NCBI GenBank assembly: GCA_905331475.1
Contig: CAJNYU010004461.1
Coordinates: 119,582-183,581 of the forward strand
Reading direction: 5' to 3'
From: Rotaria socialis
Taxonomy: Eukaryota; Rotifera; Eurotatoria; Philodinida; Philodinidae
Length of the DNA stretch: 64,000 nucleotides
The translations under genes and the position numbers were made by a program. The notes under the pieces are model-generated. The model had not been told where the DNA came from. It made no database searches and saw only the letters and a list, made by a program, of their open reading frames with translations. The stretch's first letter is position 1. Every line of letters begins with the position of its first letter. This document shows, in pieces, positions 41,758-58,569 of the stretch.

Positions 41758-42479
41758 ATGGAAACTAAAAAACCAAGTAAGTAGAGAAATAAAATCGGAG
41801 GCAAGCCTCCAAACATAATGTAATCTGTTTGTTTTTCCATAGTAAATCAAGATATGAGAGATACAGTTCTATTGGCCGATTCTCTGAAATGGAAATCAAA
41901 CTTGATACTAGAAAATGGTAATTATTAACATTGTGCTATCTCTCTGTTTAATATCTTGCGATAGATCTTCGTTTTGATCCGTCCTGTTGTGGTGTTAATC
42001 TGTTTATTTCGGATGAAAATATTCATTTGAAAAAAATCACAAATACAGCGGCGTGGCGTACATGTCGAGCAATGAACGCTGGTTGGTCAGAAGGCATTCA
42101 TTATTGGTCTATCCGAATCAATGATCGTGGTCCGGAGGGTTACGTAATGATTGGTATTGTAACAGAAAAGTTCGACACCAGTAAAGCCATCTATCCAGGA
42201 AACACAGCTGATAGCTATGGTTTCTATGTTTACAACGGAAATAAATATAATGGTGGTAGTTCTGTAGCATTCATCAGTGATCTACCAAAAAATAATGATG
42301 TCATTGGTGTACTTCTCGATTTCGATTCTCGAACATTGAGTTATTTCAAAAACGGGACAATTCTGGGTACAGCATTTGGTTTATTGCCAGTTAACGGCAG
42401 TGCTACGAAGTATTATCCAGCAGTTGGATTCTATAGTTTAGGACAATGGGTTAACTTCGTCCATACAGCCAAATTCTAA
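41758..42479 (+). CDS. Stand-alone B30.2/SPRY-domain protein
   Basis: About 200 residues in three exons: METKKP (41758-41776), then DMRDTVLLADSLKWKSNLIL, then the long SPRY exon from DLRFDPSCCGVNLFISDENI. SPRY landmarks: WRTCRAMNAGWSEGIHYWSI, EGYVMIGIVTEKFD, SYGFYVYNGNKYN, NDVIGVLLDFDSRTLSYFKN and YYPAVGFYSLGQWVNF. The order (G..YWE-like, IGV-like, YGY, G.LLD...L.Y..NG, P.v....G) fits SPRY, a protein-interaction module in ubiquitin ligases, receptors and many others. No RING, B-box or other partner domain is present, so the role is open. An acceptor-like ATTATAG lies about 28 bases before the ATG. Confidence 0.8.
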
Positions 42480-43664
42480 TTCATATATCACGCTCATATT
42501 TATACTTCATTCTATTTTCTACATATGTTTGAAAAAATCTTATTTTTACATCAAAATATATTAATAAGCACTGAACTCTATTCATGATTATCAGCTCGAT
42601 AGAGTGTGAATATAGATATGAATCAAGCTAGCCATAAGATCTGTTTCGAACTAAACAAAGTTTAAAGATATATAGACATATGTGTTGTGATATGAATGAT
42701 AAAAGTTTATTTTCCCCATAGAATTCGAGCATTAACTATGTTCCGAGTATTTATCATCAAAGAATTTTGAATAATGACTTTCAAAAAGTTGAAAATAATA
42801 GAATTTCAGACAGTGACTTTTATAATAGTTTTTTTTCTTTATTAAAATAAGTTTTAAAATGAACGAAAAGTCAATTTCCGGTAATCTGATGAGAACTAAA
42901 TTTTAATTGTATTTCAGCAAGCAAGTGCCATTCAACATTCCTATACAATATATGGAGGATAGTGTAGAGTTTTCCACGTAGTAATTATTTGAATATCTAA
43001 TTATTTTTTAGTTGAATCCTGACTTTTATTGATAAGATTGTCTCAAATAAGTTTTCTGGAAAAAAGCATTCTATAATCAACGGAATTTGATGTATTGTAC
43101 TATTATAACACTAGCACAATCGGTGGGTACTATCAATTATTGACTCGATTATAAAAAGAACAGTTTTAGAGTTCCACATTAATGTAGGCTACAAAATTTG
43201 TACTAAACGTTTTTTGGAAAATAATACAAAATTATTATTCATTTTCTTCAATAAAATCTTTACAAAAATGAATTCATACATTCCAAACTAAACTAAAAAA
43301 AATCTATGATACTTATGTCATATCATACCCAAGAACTTGGAAGTCAGAGAGATACTGAACTTGCCGAGTGTATGTAAAAATAATAGTTTCCTTGCTACAT
43401 TTAAATAGCTTCTGGTTGATTACATGTTGAGTGTATATTTAATGTAAATTGTTGTTTCTAATGACGTCTAAAAGCATGATTTGTCATCCAACAGAAATTT
43501 TGCTTTTTAATTTTATATAAATTACAAGAGAAATTACGCCGAATAGATCATTTATTCTTTTTTTCTGTTGTAGCACGAAGAAAAGAAACTTCTTCAAGAA
43601 AGCGAGTAAGATATTTCATGATAAATCAAATAAGTCGATAAGAAAACGTTTGCTGGTATAGATC
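42480..43664. other. Intergenic region
   Basis: 1.2 kb, AT-rich, no gene seen. A GGTATAG acceptor motif sits three bases before the next ATG. Confidence 0.45.
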
Positions 43665-44025
43665 ATGAATCACCTACTTATTTGCATTTCAGTTCTATGT
43701 GTTATTTTAATGCATTTTCATATCAATGGATATGATCAATTATATATTCCAGAAAGATTTATTCGTGAATCATGGCTGAAAGAAATCAAAGTTCCCCCCG
43801 AACAATCAGTATGTAAAATGATAATTTGAAAGACAAAATTTTATCTCTTGATTAGGATCAATCCGATGTTTCATCAACGGCTGATAAAAAATCTACGGAT
43901 GAAGATCGACGAAGAAGAAGTAAGTCTTTTGGAAAATTTAAAATAAAATAATTTATGTTTTATTAGATTGTCTGACATACGCGGTCAAAAATGTACACCG
44001 ATCGCATAAATGGATGTGTTGGTAG
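43665..44025 (+). CDS. Putative peptide-hormone/neuropeptide precursor, 88 residues
   Basis: Not recognised, but built like a prepropeptide. Exon 1 (43665-43809) starts MNHLLICISVLCVILMHFHI, a clear signal peptide, and continues YDQLYIPERFIRESWLKEIK. Intron 43810-43855. Exon 2 encodes an acidic/Ser spacer, DQSDVSSTADKKSTDED, and then RRRR. A 47-bp intron (43920-43966) joins phase-correctly to NCLTYAVKNVHRSHKWMCW and TAG (44023-44025). The four Arg form a convertase site. The C-terminal 19 residues hold the only two Cys after the leader, 17 positions apart inclusive, predicting a disulfide ring with Trp at the end. There is no amidation Gly. If the second intron is retained, the tail would instead be SKSFGKFKIK. 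Ordered exon joins, the signal peptide and the processing site together support a real gene; an antimicrobial peptide is the main alternative. Confidence 0.6.
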
Positions 44026-44540
44026 TAAATGAAACTATTCGATTATCATTGAAATGTTGTTTCTTCTTAAAATAAATACAGAACAATAATTACGAACAAT
44101 ACTTTTTTCTAAAACAAACTATCGGTTGTTAAAGTATCGTATCTGACATTTGTAAAATATAATTACTGCTTCAATCAGATGCACCTGTTTCATTTATTCT
44201 GCAATAGAGTTTAGATTATTCAAACGGAAAGAAAATCAAGGTGTGAGAAATAGAAGTGCTTCTAATTATCAGATGTATTTATTTTGGGTTTATGCTCTTT
44301 TTATTGTCACACTCGGAAGTACTTACAAAAACAGAAACATGGAGGGGCGGGAGGGATAGGAAGTAACAACAAAAAAGGAAGCAACAAAAAAGGAATAGAA
44401 ACAAAAATGGAGAAACAAAGATAAAGATACATGAAGCAAATGAAAGTGGCAACGAGATGAACACTGAATACAAGTAGGTGGAGTTGTAAAGACTGAGGTA
44501 GAATGATAAGGGGCTGTTAACAAACTACGATTTCGTGTTC
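44026..44540. other. Intergenic region
   Basis: No supported gene; purine-rich tract at 44335-44420 produces only compositional ORFs. Confidence 0.4.
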
Positions 44541-44556
44541 CCTCTTTCCTATATTT

Positions 44557-44935
44557 CTAATTATCACTTTGTTCATTAAAAGCAAGCCAGCCTATGCGAA
44601 GGGAGCGGTGTTCTAATTTTAAACGTCTAACCCGTTTCAACATAAATAGATGGCAAACACCGTCTTTAGCTTGCCTATGGAAATTATCCCATAGGTATAC
44701 ATCTTCAAGAAATAAGGAAGAACCTAAATCTGAAGGGCACATCTTTTTTTAATCATTTTGCGATATATCGTTTGACATAAGTATCAAGCGGTTCTTCTCG
44801 GGTAAGCCTCAAAAGATCCTTAGCGCGAACAAATGGAGCACGGTGGACTAAGCGTATTGCTACTCTGTACTTTCTTCTACATGCCTCTTGGTATGTTGTG
44901 GGAAGAAAGCGGAAAAAAAGGAAAGATCCAAGCAA
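44557..44935 (-). pseudogene. Probable LINE ORF2 C-terminal fragment
   Basis: YRVAIRLVHRAPFVRAKDLL and LTREEPLDTYVKRYIAK resemble the region after the reverse transcriptase where ORF2 proteins read alike (R.A.R......L....ePL). It lies about 35 bp after the endonuclease fragment, so some 2 kb of ORF2 has been lost. Confidence 0.45.
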
Positions 44936-44968
44936 AATGGGGAAATATATACGCGAAGAAGCATCTTC

Positions 44969-45160
44969 TCAGAGTGTCCTTTTAGAAGAATGAGAGTTGG
45001 TGGGTATAAAGGTCAACTCATTTTCTTCGATCCATTTCTTCAGAGTGTTACCGCGTCTATCAGTAAATTGGCTACTCCATTCATCTGAAGTTGCATTAAA
45101 ATCATCTATCAAAATAGTACCTTTTACTAAGAAGGGACATAGATATTTTAGATTACGCAC
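44969..45160 (-). pseudogene. LINE endonuclease fragment
   Basis: KGTILIDDFNATSDEWSS with RRGNTLKKWIEENELTFIPT matches the GDFNA..RG..L..W....L...N block of APE-type endonucleases. Gly of GDFN is Asp here, and the rest of the domain is absent. Confidence 0.6.
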
Positions 45161-45555
45161 ATGACCCTGTGGCTAGTATATACCTATTATTCTAATTTGT
45201 TCAGAAAGACCTTGGATATCCACAATTACTGTATTTTCTATATCAGTATCAATTCTCGTTGCTCGGAGATGTTTTCCTATTGTTATCATAACCCCTCCGA
45301 TATGATTTGTACCTTTTTATAAAACGATGTAAAATGCGGAACTTTGAAACTGTTTCAAAATTTCTCAGCCTTGAACATTATATGTGAGAACGTTTAAAGG
45401 AATAAATTGGTTAGATAAAGGGCAAGGGTTGTTCTTCTATTTTGTTAGAACACTGTCTAGAGTAGAATTAGAATACCAATCTTCTAAAATTGGTATAATT
45501 CGTTTTTGAACTTTAATAGAAAACTTCCCATGTTGCGAATACCGGATCAATTTTT

Positions 45556-45860
45556 GCGGTAAACCGCAGTATTTATCCGTTCTGCGGTAATGGGAGCCGG
45601 TAACCGGACCGGTAAAACCGGTGGTTTTTTGCGCATGTTTATCACATGTAAAAGTAAAAAAAAGGGATCTTTAAAATAGTTTAATTGATGATTTGGAAGA
45701 CTTTTTCTGTCAAAAATTATAGAAGAACCGGTTAACCGCTTTTTTTAGCGGTAACCACGGTATTAATCAAAACCGGCGGTTTACCGCGGTAATTGTCATA
45801 TCATTTTTTGTGGTAAACCGCGATATTTATCCGTTCTGTGGTAATGAGAGCCGGTAAAAC
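45556..45860. repeat. CGGT-rich direct repeat, two copies 254 bp apart
   Basis: Copies at 45556-45603 and 45810-45857 share GGTAAACCGC and ATATTTATCCGTTCTG-like blocks. Between them are more palindromic GGTAACCGG/CCGGTTTT-type pieces. GC is clearly higher than in the surroundings. Confidence 0.65.
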
Positions 45861-46492
45861 CACCGATTTTCATGCGGTTTTTATTACATGGGTTCCAAAT
45901 TACCAGTCTGTCTAATGCTGTTTCAAAAAATGTGTTTGTCAATGGGGAAAGGTGGTAGGTAGAAGAAGGAAAAAAGGAACGAGCGTGAACATTAAGAAGA
46001 GAAGAGAAGTCAAACATCTTGGCCTAGAGAGTTCATTGAAAAATCGTCATTTATTTCTACTTCCCCGTTATTGTTGTTATCAATGATGTTCTTAGTTGTA
46101 ATAAGGTGGGGAGAAGAGATGGAAGCAATGGATTCATTGCTTTTGTTCGAATCCCATTGTTTTTTTTTTCATTTTTGAAGATTTTCAATTGATTTGTTAA
46201 TCTTTTTCTTTAATTTGGATCTTTCATTACTATTACCCTACACCCAACTGAACATAATTTGTACCGTATCAATAATGGCACAGATACTATTGCAATGGAG
46301 TATAGTGCTGTTATGTTGAACTTCGATACAGTTATTCAAATCGTTAAAAGATTTCTCCGTCCGAATCATAGTCTTTGATAGAGCTATGATCGTTACAACA
46401 AGATCACTCATCTCCCTTTTTAGATGAGAATGTAGAAATTCATTTCCAGATGTAGTCCATGCTGAAAGACTATTTATCTTAGCTTGATTTAA

Positions 46493-46987
46493 TCACGGAA
46501 AATCATTCGCATGTAGTTGAAATGAACGAGGTACTTCCCCTGGTATTGATCTTTTGATTGCACGTGAAGTTAAAGCTTTATCAACAGCTAATTTAAGTTC
46601 TTCTCTATATTTTTTTACAACAGGACAAATTGAATCAAGGGAGTAATGATTTCCTCCGCATTGAGCGCAGTTAAAAATATCTTGACACCTGTGTTTTACT
46701 TCATTAGTATACGGACCTAAACACTTACGACAACTGACTGGTGATTGGCATTTGTCTCTCATGTGACCAATTTTCCAACATTCTGTACAGTATGTTAGTC
46801 GATAACCAGTAAGGAGTGCTGTTTGATATTGTTCGAGGCTACGTACAGTAAATCGAATATCATATGTTGGTCGTTGACGATGGCGATAATGAATAGACGA
46901 GAAACCAACTGCAGCAGGGATTGTCTTTACGATTTGTTGTCGGGTAGTATCCTGCTTAATATTTAAAGGAACGTAACGTACTACCAA
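46493..46987 (-). pseudogene. LINE ORF1 fragment with CCHC zinc knuckles
   Basis: Encodes VVRYVPLNIKQDTTRQQIVK, then CTECWKIGHMRDKC (C-x2-C-x4-H-x4-C) and two further Cys/His clusters (CRKC...HRC, CAQCGGNHYSLDSIC) followed by VVKKYREELKLAVDKAL. This knuckle layout is typical of ORF1 of several LINE clades. The upstream part (about 47232-47041, IPIKELLMCVQASERIFKFA) continues the same protein but is separated by frameshifts and a stop, so the reading frame is dead. Confidence 0.65.
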
Positions 46988-48004
46988 GGCATATCAATCA
47001 GGCAAAGTGTGAGAAATTCAGCTTTTTATCATCAATTTCCTCAGGCCAGGTTCAATTGAACAAAGTTAAAAAAATCAGCTTTATCACCTAGAGCAAATTT
47101 AAATATTCGTTCACTTGCTTGTACACACATCAACAGTTCCTTGATAGGAATTTGATTATCGGCAAAATAATTTCTTGAGCATAATAGCAACTTTAATGGT
47201 GGACGGAATATTTTTTGGTTCAGCAGAAGCACTAAAGATGATGAAAAAATAAGGTAGATTACTAGAAACTGCCCGCTTAAGAACGTTCATATTGAAAGAA
47301 CGCTGATAATATGGTGAGGAGGAACAAGTGTAGGAAGATGATGTTGTTCGACTTGTTCATTACAAGGTGGATGATCGTTGATTCTCAAGCGCTTTTCATA
47401 CGTTGACGATTACCATCACTGTTGTCGCAACTGTCACTAGCTGAATGTCTTGGAGCGGAAGTGACAGGGATGGTTTGTTGTTTTATAGGTGGACGTACTT
47501 CTGAACAATTTTGCTGATGATTCATAAGAGGAGAAATAGAAGAGATAGTTTTGAGAGACGGGCAGATAGTACGAGAGAGACGAAGCTGGATGATGAAATT
47601 GTTGCTTCATTTGAATGAAGTGTTGCGATTATTGAATAAGGGCTAAACCGATTTGATGAAGTTCTTTATTTGAGAAACGATTGAAAAATTATGTTAAATC
47701 TGGTGGAAGAATTGGGTTCGGGATCATCGTCAACACCACGTCGTTGGTGCTGAAGATGTGATGGTGATAGTAGTGAAGATGAACAACACCCTCGAGAGAG
47801 GAAAGGAAAAAAAAGTAGATATACTATGTGACTTATCGCTAGCGTGCACGAATAAGGAATGAGATGTATTTATGAATCCTACTCAAATCGTTGGCTTGAT
47901 TTTTTTATTTTTGAAAAATAATGGAACTTTAACTGTGAACATGAACGCATATATTCATTGGAAAATAGACTAGGAGAGAAAACATCTATGGAGTTCATTC
48001 ATCA

Positions 48005-53492
<5,488 letters not shown>

Positions 53493-56400
53493 ATCTATAA
53501 AAAAAAGAAACATGCAACCGTTTCGAAGTTGATTAACACGGATATGTTTTTTCTTCTTGGCAGAAAGGTCCCGCACATACTATATTTTTTCTTGTTCTTC
53601 TTTTTTTCCTCACTTTTAGTTACGTTCTCTTCTATCATCAATTCTTCGCTTTTCATCAGCGAACAATACTCGCATGTTGCCACAGCCTACCGTTCTTTTT
53701 CATCAAATAAATGAAAATCAATATTACGTTATACCTAAAGGACACTGAAAGAATATGAAATCAAAGAGTACGAGACCGAAACTAATAAGAATGGAAGATA
53801 TTTGTTTGCCAGTGCAGTCATCGTAAGTAAATAGAGAACGAACGAAACGTAAAAATCGTAAAATAGTCGTACACAATAATAAATATACCCATGAAAAAAA
53901 GAGTAAGGTACATTGATTTTATGATCATATCTGATGCAATCTATTATCAATGGTTACCCAATATATCAATTGATTTTTATTTTTCTACTAAATCTGCAAA
54001 TTGTTTTTCAAATAAAAATGCATCGGCCATGAATGAGATCATATTTCATATCGATTCTATTATAAAATGAAAACAATTATATTATCATGTAACAATCGCG
54101 AAATATTCGCAATGAGAATAATAAAGTACGATATTTGAGTACATATATTGTGGCTACGAAAGCAGAATATAAATGTTTATTAATCCTTACGATATGATGG
54201 ATTCACTTTTTAAGAATATTCTATCAGCAATTGATTTTTTTATGGGAAATTGAAGATATTTGGTTTTTTCTGTAATAAAAACTCAATATTTAAATAGATC
54301 ATCACAACTTGGCCGAGTTTTATATTATCATTCCACAGAAATTGTTCGAATACCATTTTCATCTGAGATTCGTCTTCAAAACATAAGTTCTTCAGTGACT
54401 ATTTATGGAAATCAACAAGTAACGCGACTTTTGGCGTAAGAATTCAGCAATGCTATTTCCCATGTCTCTGTGTAGTGATAAATAACGAAGTATATATTGA
54501 AAGTTACAAAATTTAGAGATCAAGTTTATTCACCCATGGGAAAAATTTCATTACTTTTCAATGCTGCAAAACGCGTTCTGCAGCTGCTGAATCGGTTAAA
54601 AACGCCGCGAGATGACATACTTTTCGTTTTCATTCTGAAATAGTGACTCCCAAACGCGTTTTGAGTAAAAGAATCCATCTTTTCTCTGGGATAAAAAGTG
54701 TGATGTAAAAATTACTGAGTATCACAGTTAGAAACTCAGTTATGCAGTTCTATAAGTCAATATTCATGCAACATCACTGGATTTATCTTCAATCAAAGTT
54801 GTTACAGTTTTCTGATGGTGAAATATGTAGTGTAAATAAAAGCTTTAAGATTTTTTGACGTAAATTTTTGACAAACATACTGCTCAGTTCTCAAAGTACG
54901 TAAATATTGCTGAGAACGCTATCCACAAAAGAGTACATTTGTTTGGTCTTTTATTGTAGACATATTCCAGCGAAAACAGATCCGTTTTGCTTGAGCTGCT
55001 CAGTGTGTACATGCCTTCACTTGATATAATAACCGTAAAAGATAAGTTCATCAATACTAAGAGATACACAGCAATATGATCATTTTTGCAGTACTATATG
55101 AACATAGATATTCCACGAAGAAATCGTGCTAGACAGTTGATATGTTGATTGTAGTAGAATTTCGTAGAGCACTTTCTATGACAGAAATCTAATATTCTAA
55201 ATACTTGATTTTCATTGAAAATAGGCTCGACTTCACTATATTCGTGGAAAGATACGAAAATTGCATAAAAATTTGTTCCCGATAAGAGCCAAAAGACACG
55301 AGAGAAATTCTCAGAATGACTTTTTATCATTTTTAAAAGACTTTATGGAGCTGGATAAATGCTCAAGTACTGATTTATATTAGATGAGATTTATTTCGCA
55401 AGGTGAAGCTTTTCTATGAGTTTTTGAATAAACCGGAGAATATTTTGTTACAGCAAATCACTTATTGTTGAGTATCCTTCAATAAGGCCCGATGGGTCAT
55501 TCTGCAAGATACCAGGTCAATTTTTGAATTACTTTTCAATGCTCAGTTTATACTTTAAACTCAGCGCTCATAGTTGGAGGGAAAATATGTTCAATGCGAC
55601 AAGTATCTAGGGTATTAGGATCTTGACAAACCCTCATAAATACAAAAGTGAGTTCATTGACATCCTTACAATCTGAGTTTAATCAATCCAGTCGAAACTT
55701 TTAATCTATTTTTTTTTCTACTATTAGAGGATTTCATTTCATATGTTTAAACAATAGAAAGTAATAGATTCCCCTCTCCAGCGCATTTTGTTATCATGAA
55801 CTATTTATTTCTTGCGATTTTTGATAGCTTTCTAGTATTAAAAGAGCCACTCGACCTTTTTTTTTACTATACTGGTGTATTTTAGTTGGCTTCTTTGAAT
55901 CTTTTTGCGAATATTGTTTTGAAATCAATTACTGTAGGATCTATGTATAATCCACCAGAATCTCCTCTATGCGCAATAGTTCGTTGTCAATCGAAAGCTA
56001 ATAAAATATTTCTGTTCAACATTCATTTAAACTAAGAATTCTTTATAGCCAAGTCTCTGATTCATAAAATCATAGCTGTGCAATAGAATGTTAAAAATAT
56101 AAGTGCTTATAAAATATATCAAACTACACAAAAAACAATTGTGGATATCATTGTTTTAAAATCTCAAAAAACGGTTTAAAAATTTCCTATGATAAAAAGT
56201 AGAAAATAATTAGCTACGAACATATATGTTTTGAAGAAAAAAGACGAACGATGAAGGTGTAATACATTTTATTAATCACCGTTTCTATAAACTGCTAGCT
56301 GAAAATATCTCAACAGAAAACACTTGGATTTTTTTTATAAAACAAGAAAAAATATCCGATGGAAAAAGAAAATCCCCATGTCATCCGATGAAACAGAAAT

Positions 56401-56841
56401 GGATATGGTCATTTTATCCTATTCTAAACTCCTTTTAAAACTTTATTAACCAGACTTCAGCTGATCAAGCATCTTAGGAGATCAGATCCTTTCAAAGCCA
56501 TGTCTTTGATCAAAATCCTGATTCCTTTGAGCAGTCTCATAGGCGAATAGGTGTTTAAAGGTCGACGGGGAAAATGTCGAAAGATAATAATGCAGAAAGG
56601 CAGATTGTCGAATGAACAAAAAACATTTAAAAAAAGCAGGAAAGGATAAATATTAATAATGCAATTGAAAATATATCCTATCAGCTTAAGATAAAAAAAA
56701 ATGATCTCCTAATTAGCTTATTTGTCTGTCTACCAATTTGAATGTTTCGTTAAGAGGATCAAACAATAATGATTAACTAATACACTGTGTGTATATATAC
56801 ATTTCATTTCAATCGTGCATTATTTCGTTCTGAATATTGTC
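53493..56841. other. Gene-free stretch
   Basis: 3.3 kb with no supported gene, RNA or repeat. ORFs of 60-80 codons at 54884-55330 lack motifs. The region separates the ABC transporter from transposon remains and could be old, unrecognisable transposon DNA. Confidence 0.45.
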
Positions 56842-58179
56842 ATGAGTAATACGCCTACAATAACATTCTCACAAAGCAATAAAGGCAAGCGTGTACTTGT
56901 CTGTGATGGTTATGTGTATCATTTAAAAAAGTCATGTTCGAAGGTCAAGTACTGGCGTTATGAAAACCGTCTCTGTGCTGCTGTTATTCATACTGATATC
57001 AACGACTGATTCAAAGTACGCGAAGGTGATCAGTCAAATCATCTATCTTCACCGGAGCACATTGAAATCCTTAGCTTGAAATCTAATATAAAAAAAACGC
57101 GTAGTTACTGAAGCTACACCAATTGGTTGTATTTACGATGAAGAAGTAGCCAAAGCTCAATTGAGTCAAACTGCTCTAAGTATAGTCGCATCAGCTCAAG
57201 ATGCTAGTAAATATCTTTGTTTGTCATCATTAAATCGAATTCGTCGGCTTGAATCTTTTCTTCTACCAAAATCATGTCGTTTTGATATTCCTACTCTTTA
57301 TAATCATACAATCAACGTAGAACGATTTTTACTTTACGACAAAATGAGACGAAATAAAAGAATACTTATTTTTGCTACAGATGATCAACTACGTGTCCTT
57401 TTTAAAGCTAAACACATATTAATGGATAGCACATCCTCGTCATGCCCACTATTTTTTGAACAAGTTTACGCGCTTCATGGAGTTAAATTCGAACAGAGTG
57501 AGTAAATGATACCTTGCATTTCTTTAAAATTCTAGTAACTTATGTGAAGGTTTTCCATGTGTGTTTGCTCTTCTCATGGGTCGCTCTTTTACAGAAAGGT
57601 GCGAGAACTTGGTTTAACTAACACATACAAAGATGATGCAAATGCTCGCAATTTTTGTCGTCGTCTGATGGCCTTACCCCTTCTACCACTACATGAAGTA
57701 GAATTTGCATTTGAAGAACCTACTGAACAACGCCCAGACGTTCTTGCACCACTTTTCGTCTATTTCGATAATTATTGGATGAAACAAATATCTTTGACTT
57801 TATGGAACGTTTCTGACTTAAAAACACGGACTAACAACAACTGCGAAGGTGAGATCTCTTTTATCTGTTTTTAATGATTCTATTCCACTAGAATTTATGT
57901 TGGCACAATCGTTTCAATCGTCGTGTCGATAAGATGCACCCTAACATATGGCATTTTATCGATGTTCTCAAGAGAGAAGAAGTTCATTTCCAAAAAAAGC
58001 TTCTCCATGCGAAGAGGGGCTTCTTCAAGAAACAATCGAAAAGAACGTGCATTATTCAAGAACGTCTCAAAGTCTTAGCCAATCATTTTTCAAATAATGA
58101 AATTGATGTGAACGAATACCTCGAAGGTCTTTCAATGATCGTAGCAAAAGATAAAACGAGAAAAAAACTTAATAGCTGA
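56842..58179 (+). pseudogene. FLYWCH/MULE-type transposase remnant
   Basis: MSNTPTITFSQSNKGKRVLV begins a FLYWCH zinc finger (YVYHLKKS, KVKYWRYENRLCAAVIHTDI). A TGA at 57007-57009 and a frameshift in the A-run at 57090-57097 follow. Then come RRLESFLLPKSCRFDIPTLY, KRILIFATDDQLRVLFKAKH and ILMDSTSSSCPLFFEQVYAL, the first-Asp block of the MULE transposase fold. The middle of the catalytic domain is missing around 57590. Sequence resumes with KVRELGLTNTYKDDANARNF, CRRLMALPLLPLHEVEFAF, NNNCEGWHNRFNRRVDKMHP and IWHFIDVLKREE, which match the usual C-terminal region. The last ORF ends at 58179. It has one stop, at least two frame breaks and an internal deletion, so it is no longer an active transposase. 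Domestication is unlikely given these lesions. Confidence 0.7.
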
Positions 58180-58560
58180 ACTGATTAATTCTCTCTATAT
58201 CATAATATTATTCGACGACTGTTCTTTTTTGTTTTGAATATTCTTATTCTTGATATGAATTTTTGTTCTCTTAAATTAATATCTGTGTAATATTCGTTTC
58301 ATTCATTTTCTGGATAGCCTATAGCTTATTATTTTTCGGTAATATATTTATGAATAAATAGATGATTCGAATTTTACTATTATTGTTTTCGACATTTTTT
58401 CGACCTTTTCGTACTTTACCATTTTATCATTCGAACTAAGCAACAGAAAAATAATTAATATATCAAAATAAAGAAATTTTTGCATTATTCGAAATTCGAA
58501 ATCTACTTGAGTCTTTTTAATAAAGTTGTTCCATGGACCGCGTACACGTGGCGATGGAAC
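58180..58560. other. Gap between two transposon remnants
   Basis: AT-rich, no coding signal. Confidence 0.4.
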
Positions 58561-58569
58561 AGAAATTAT

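Larger units (their letters stand above)
44540..47830 (-). mobile_element. Decayed non-LTR (LINE-like) retrotransposon
   Basis: On the minus strand, in order: an ORF1 region (from about 47830 to 46493) with broken frames and zinc knuckles, a piece of endonuclease (45160-44969), and a piece resembling the end of a LINE ORF2 (44935-44557). The reverse transcriptase core is missing between the last two, and a CGGT-rich repeat sits between ORF1 and the endonuclease piece. Ends and target duplications were not resolved. Confidence 0.6.

Noticed and set aside
54884-55330. Two minus-strand ORFs of 61 and 78 codons
   Set aside because: No motif, no joinable frame, no acceptor pattern.
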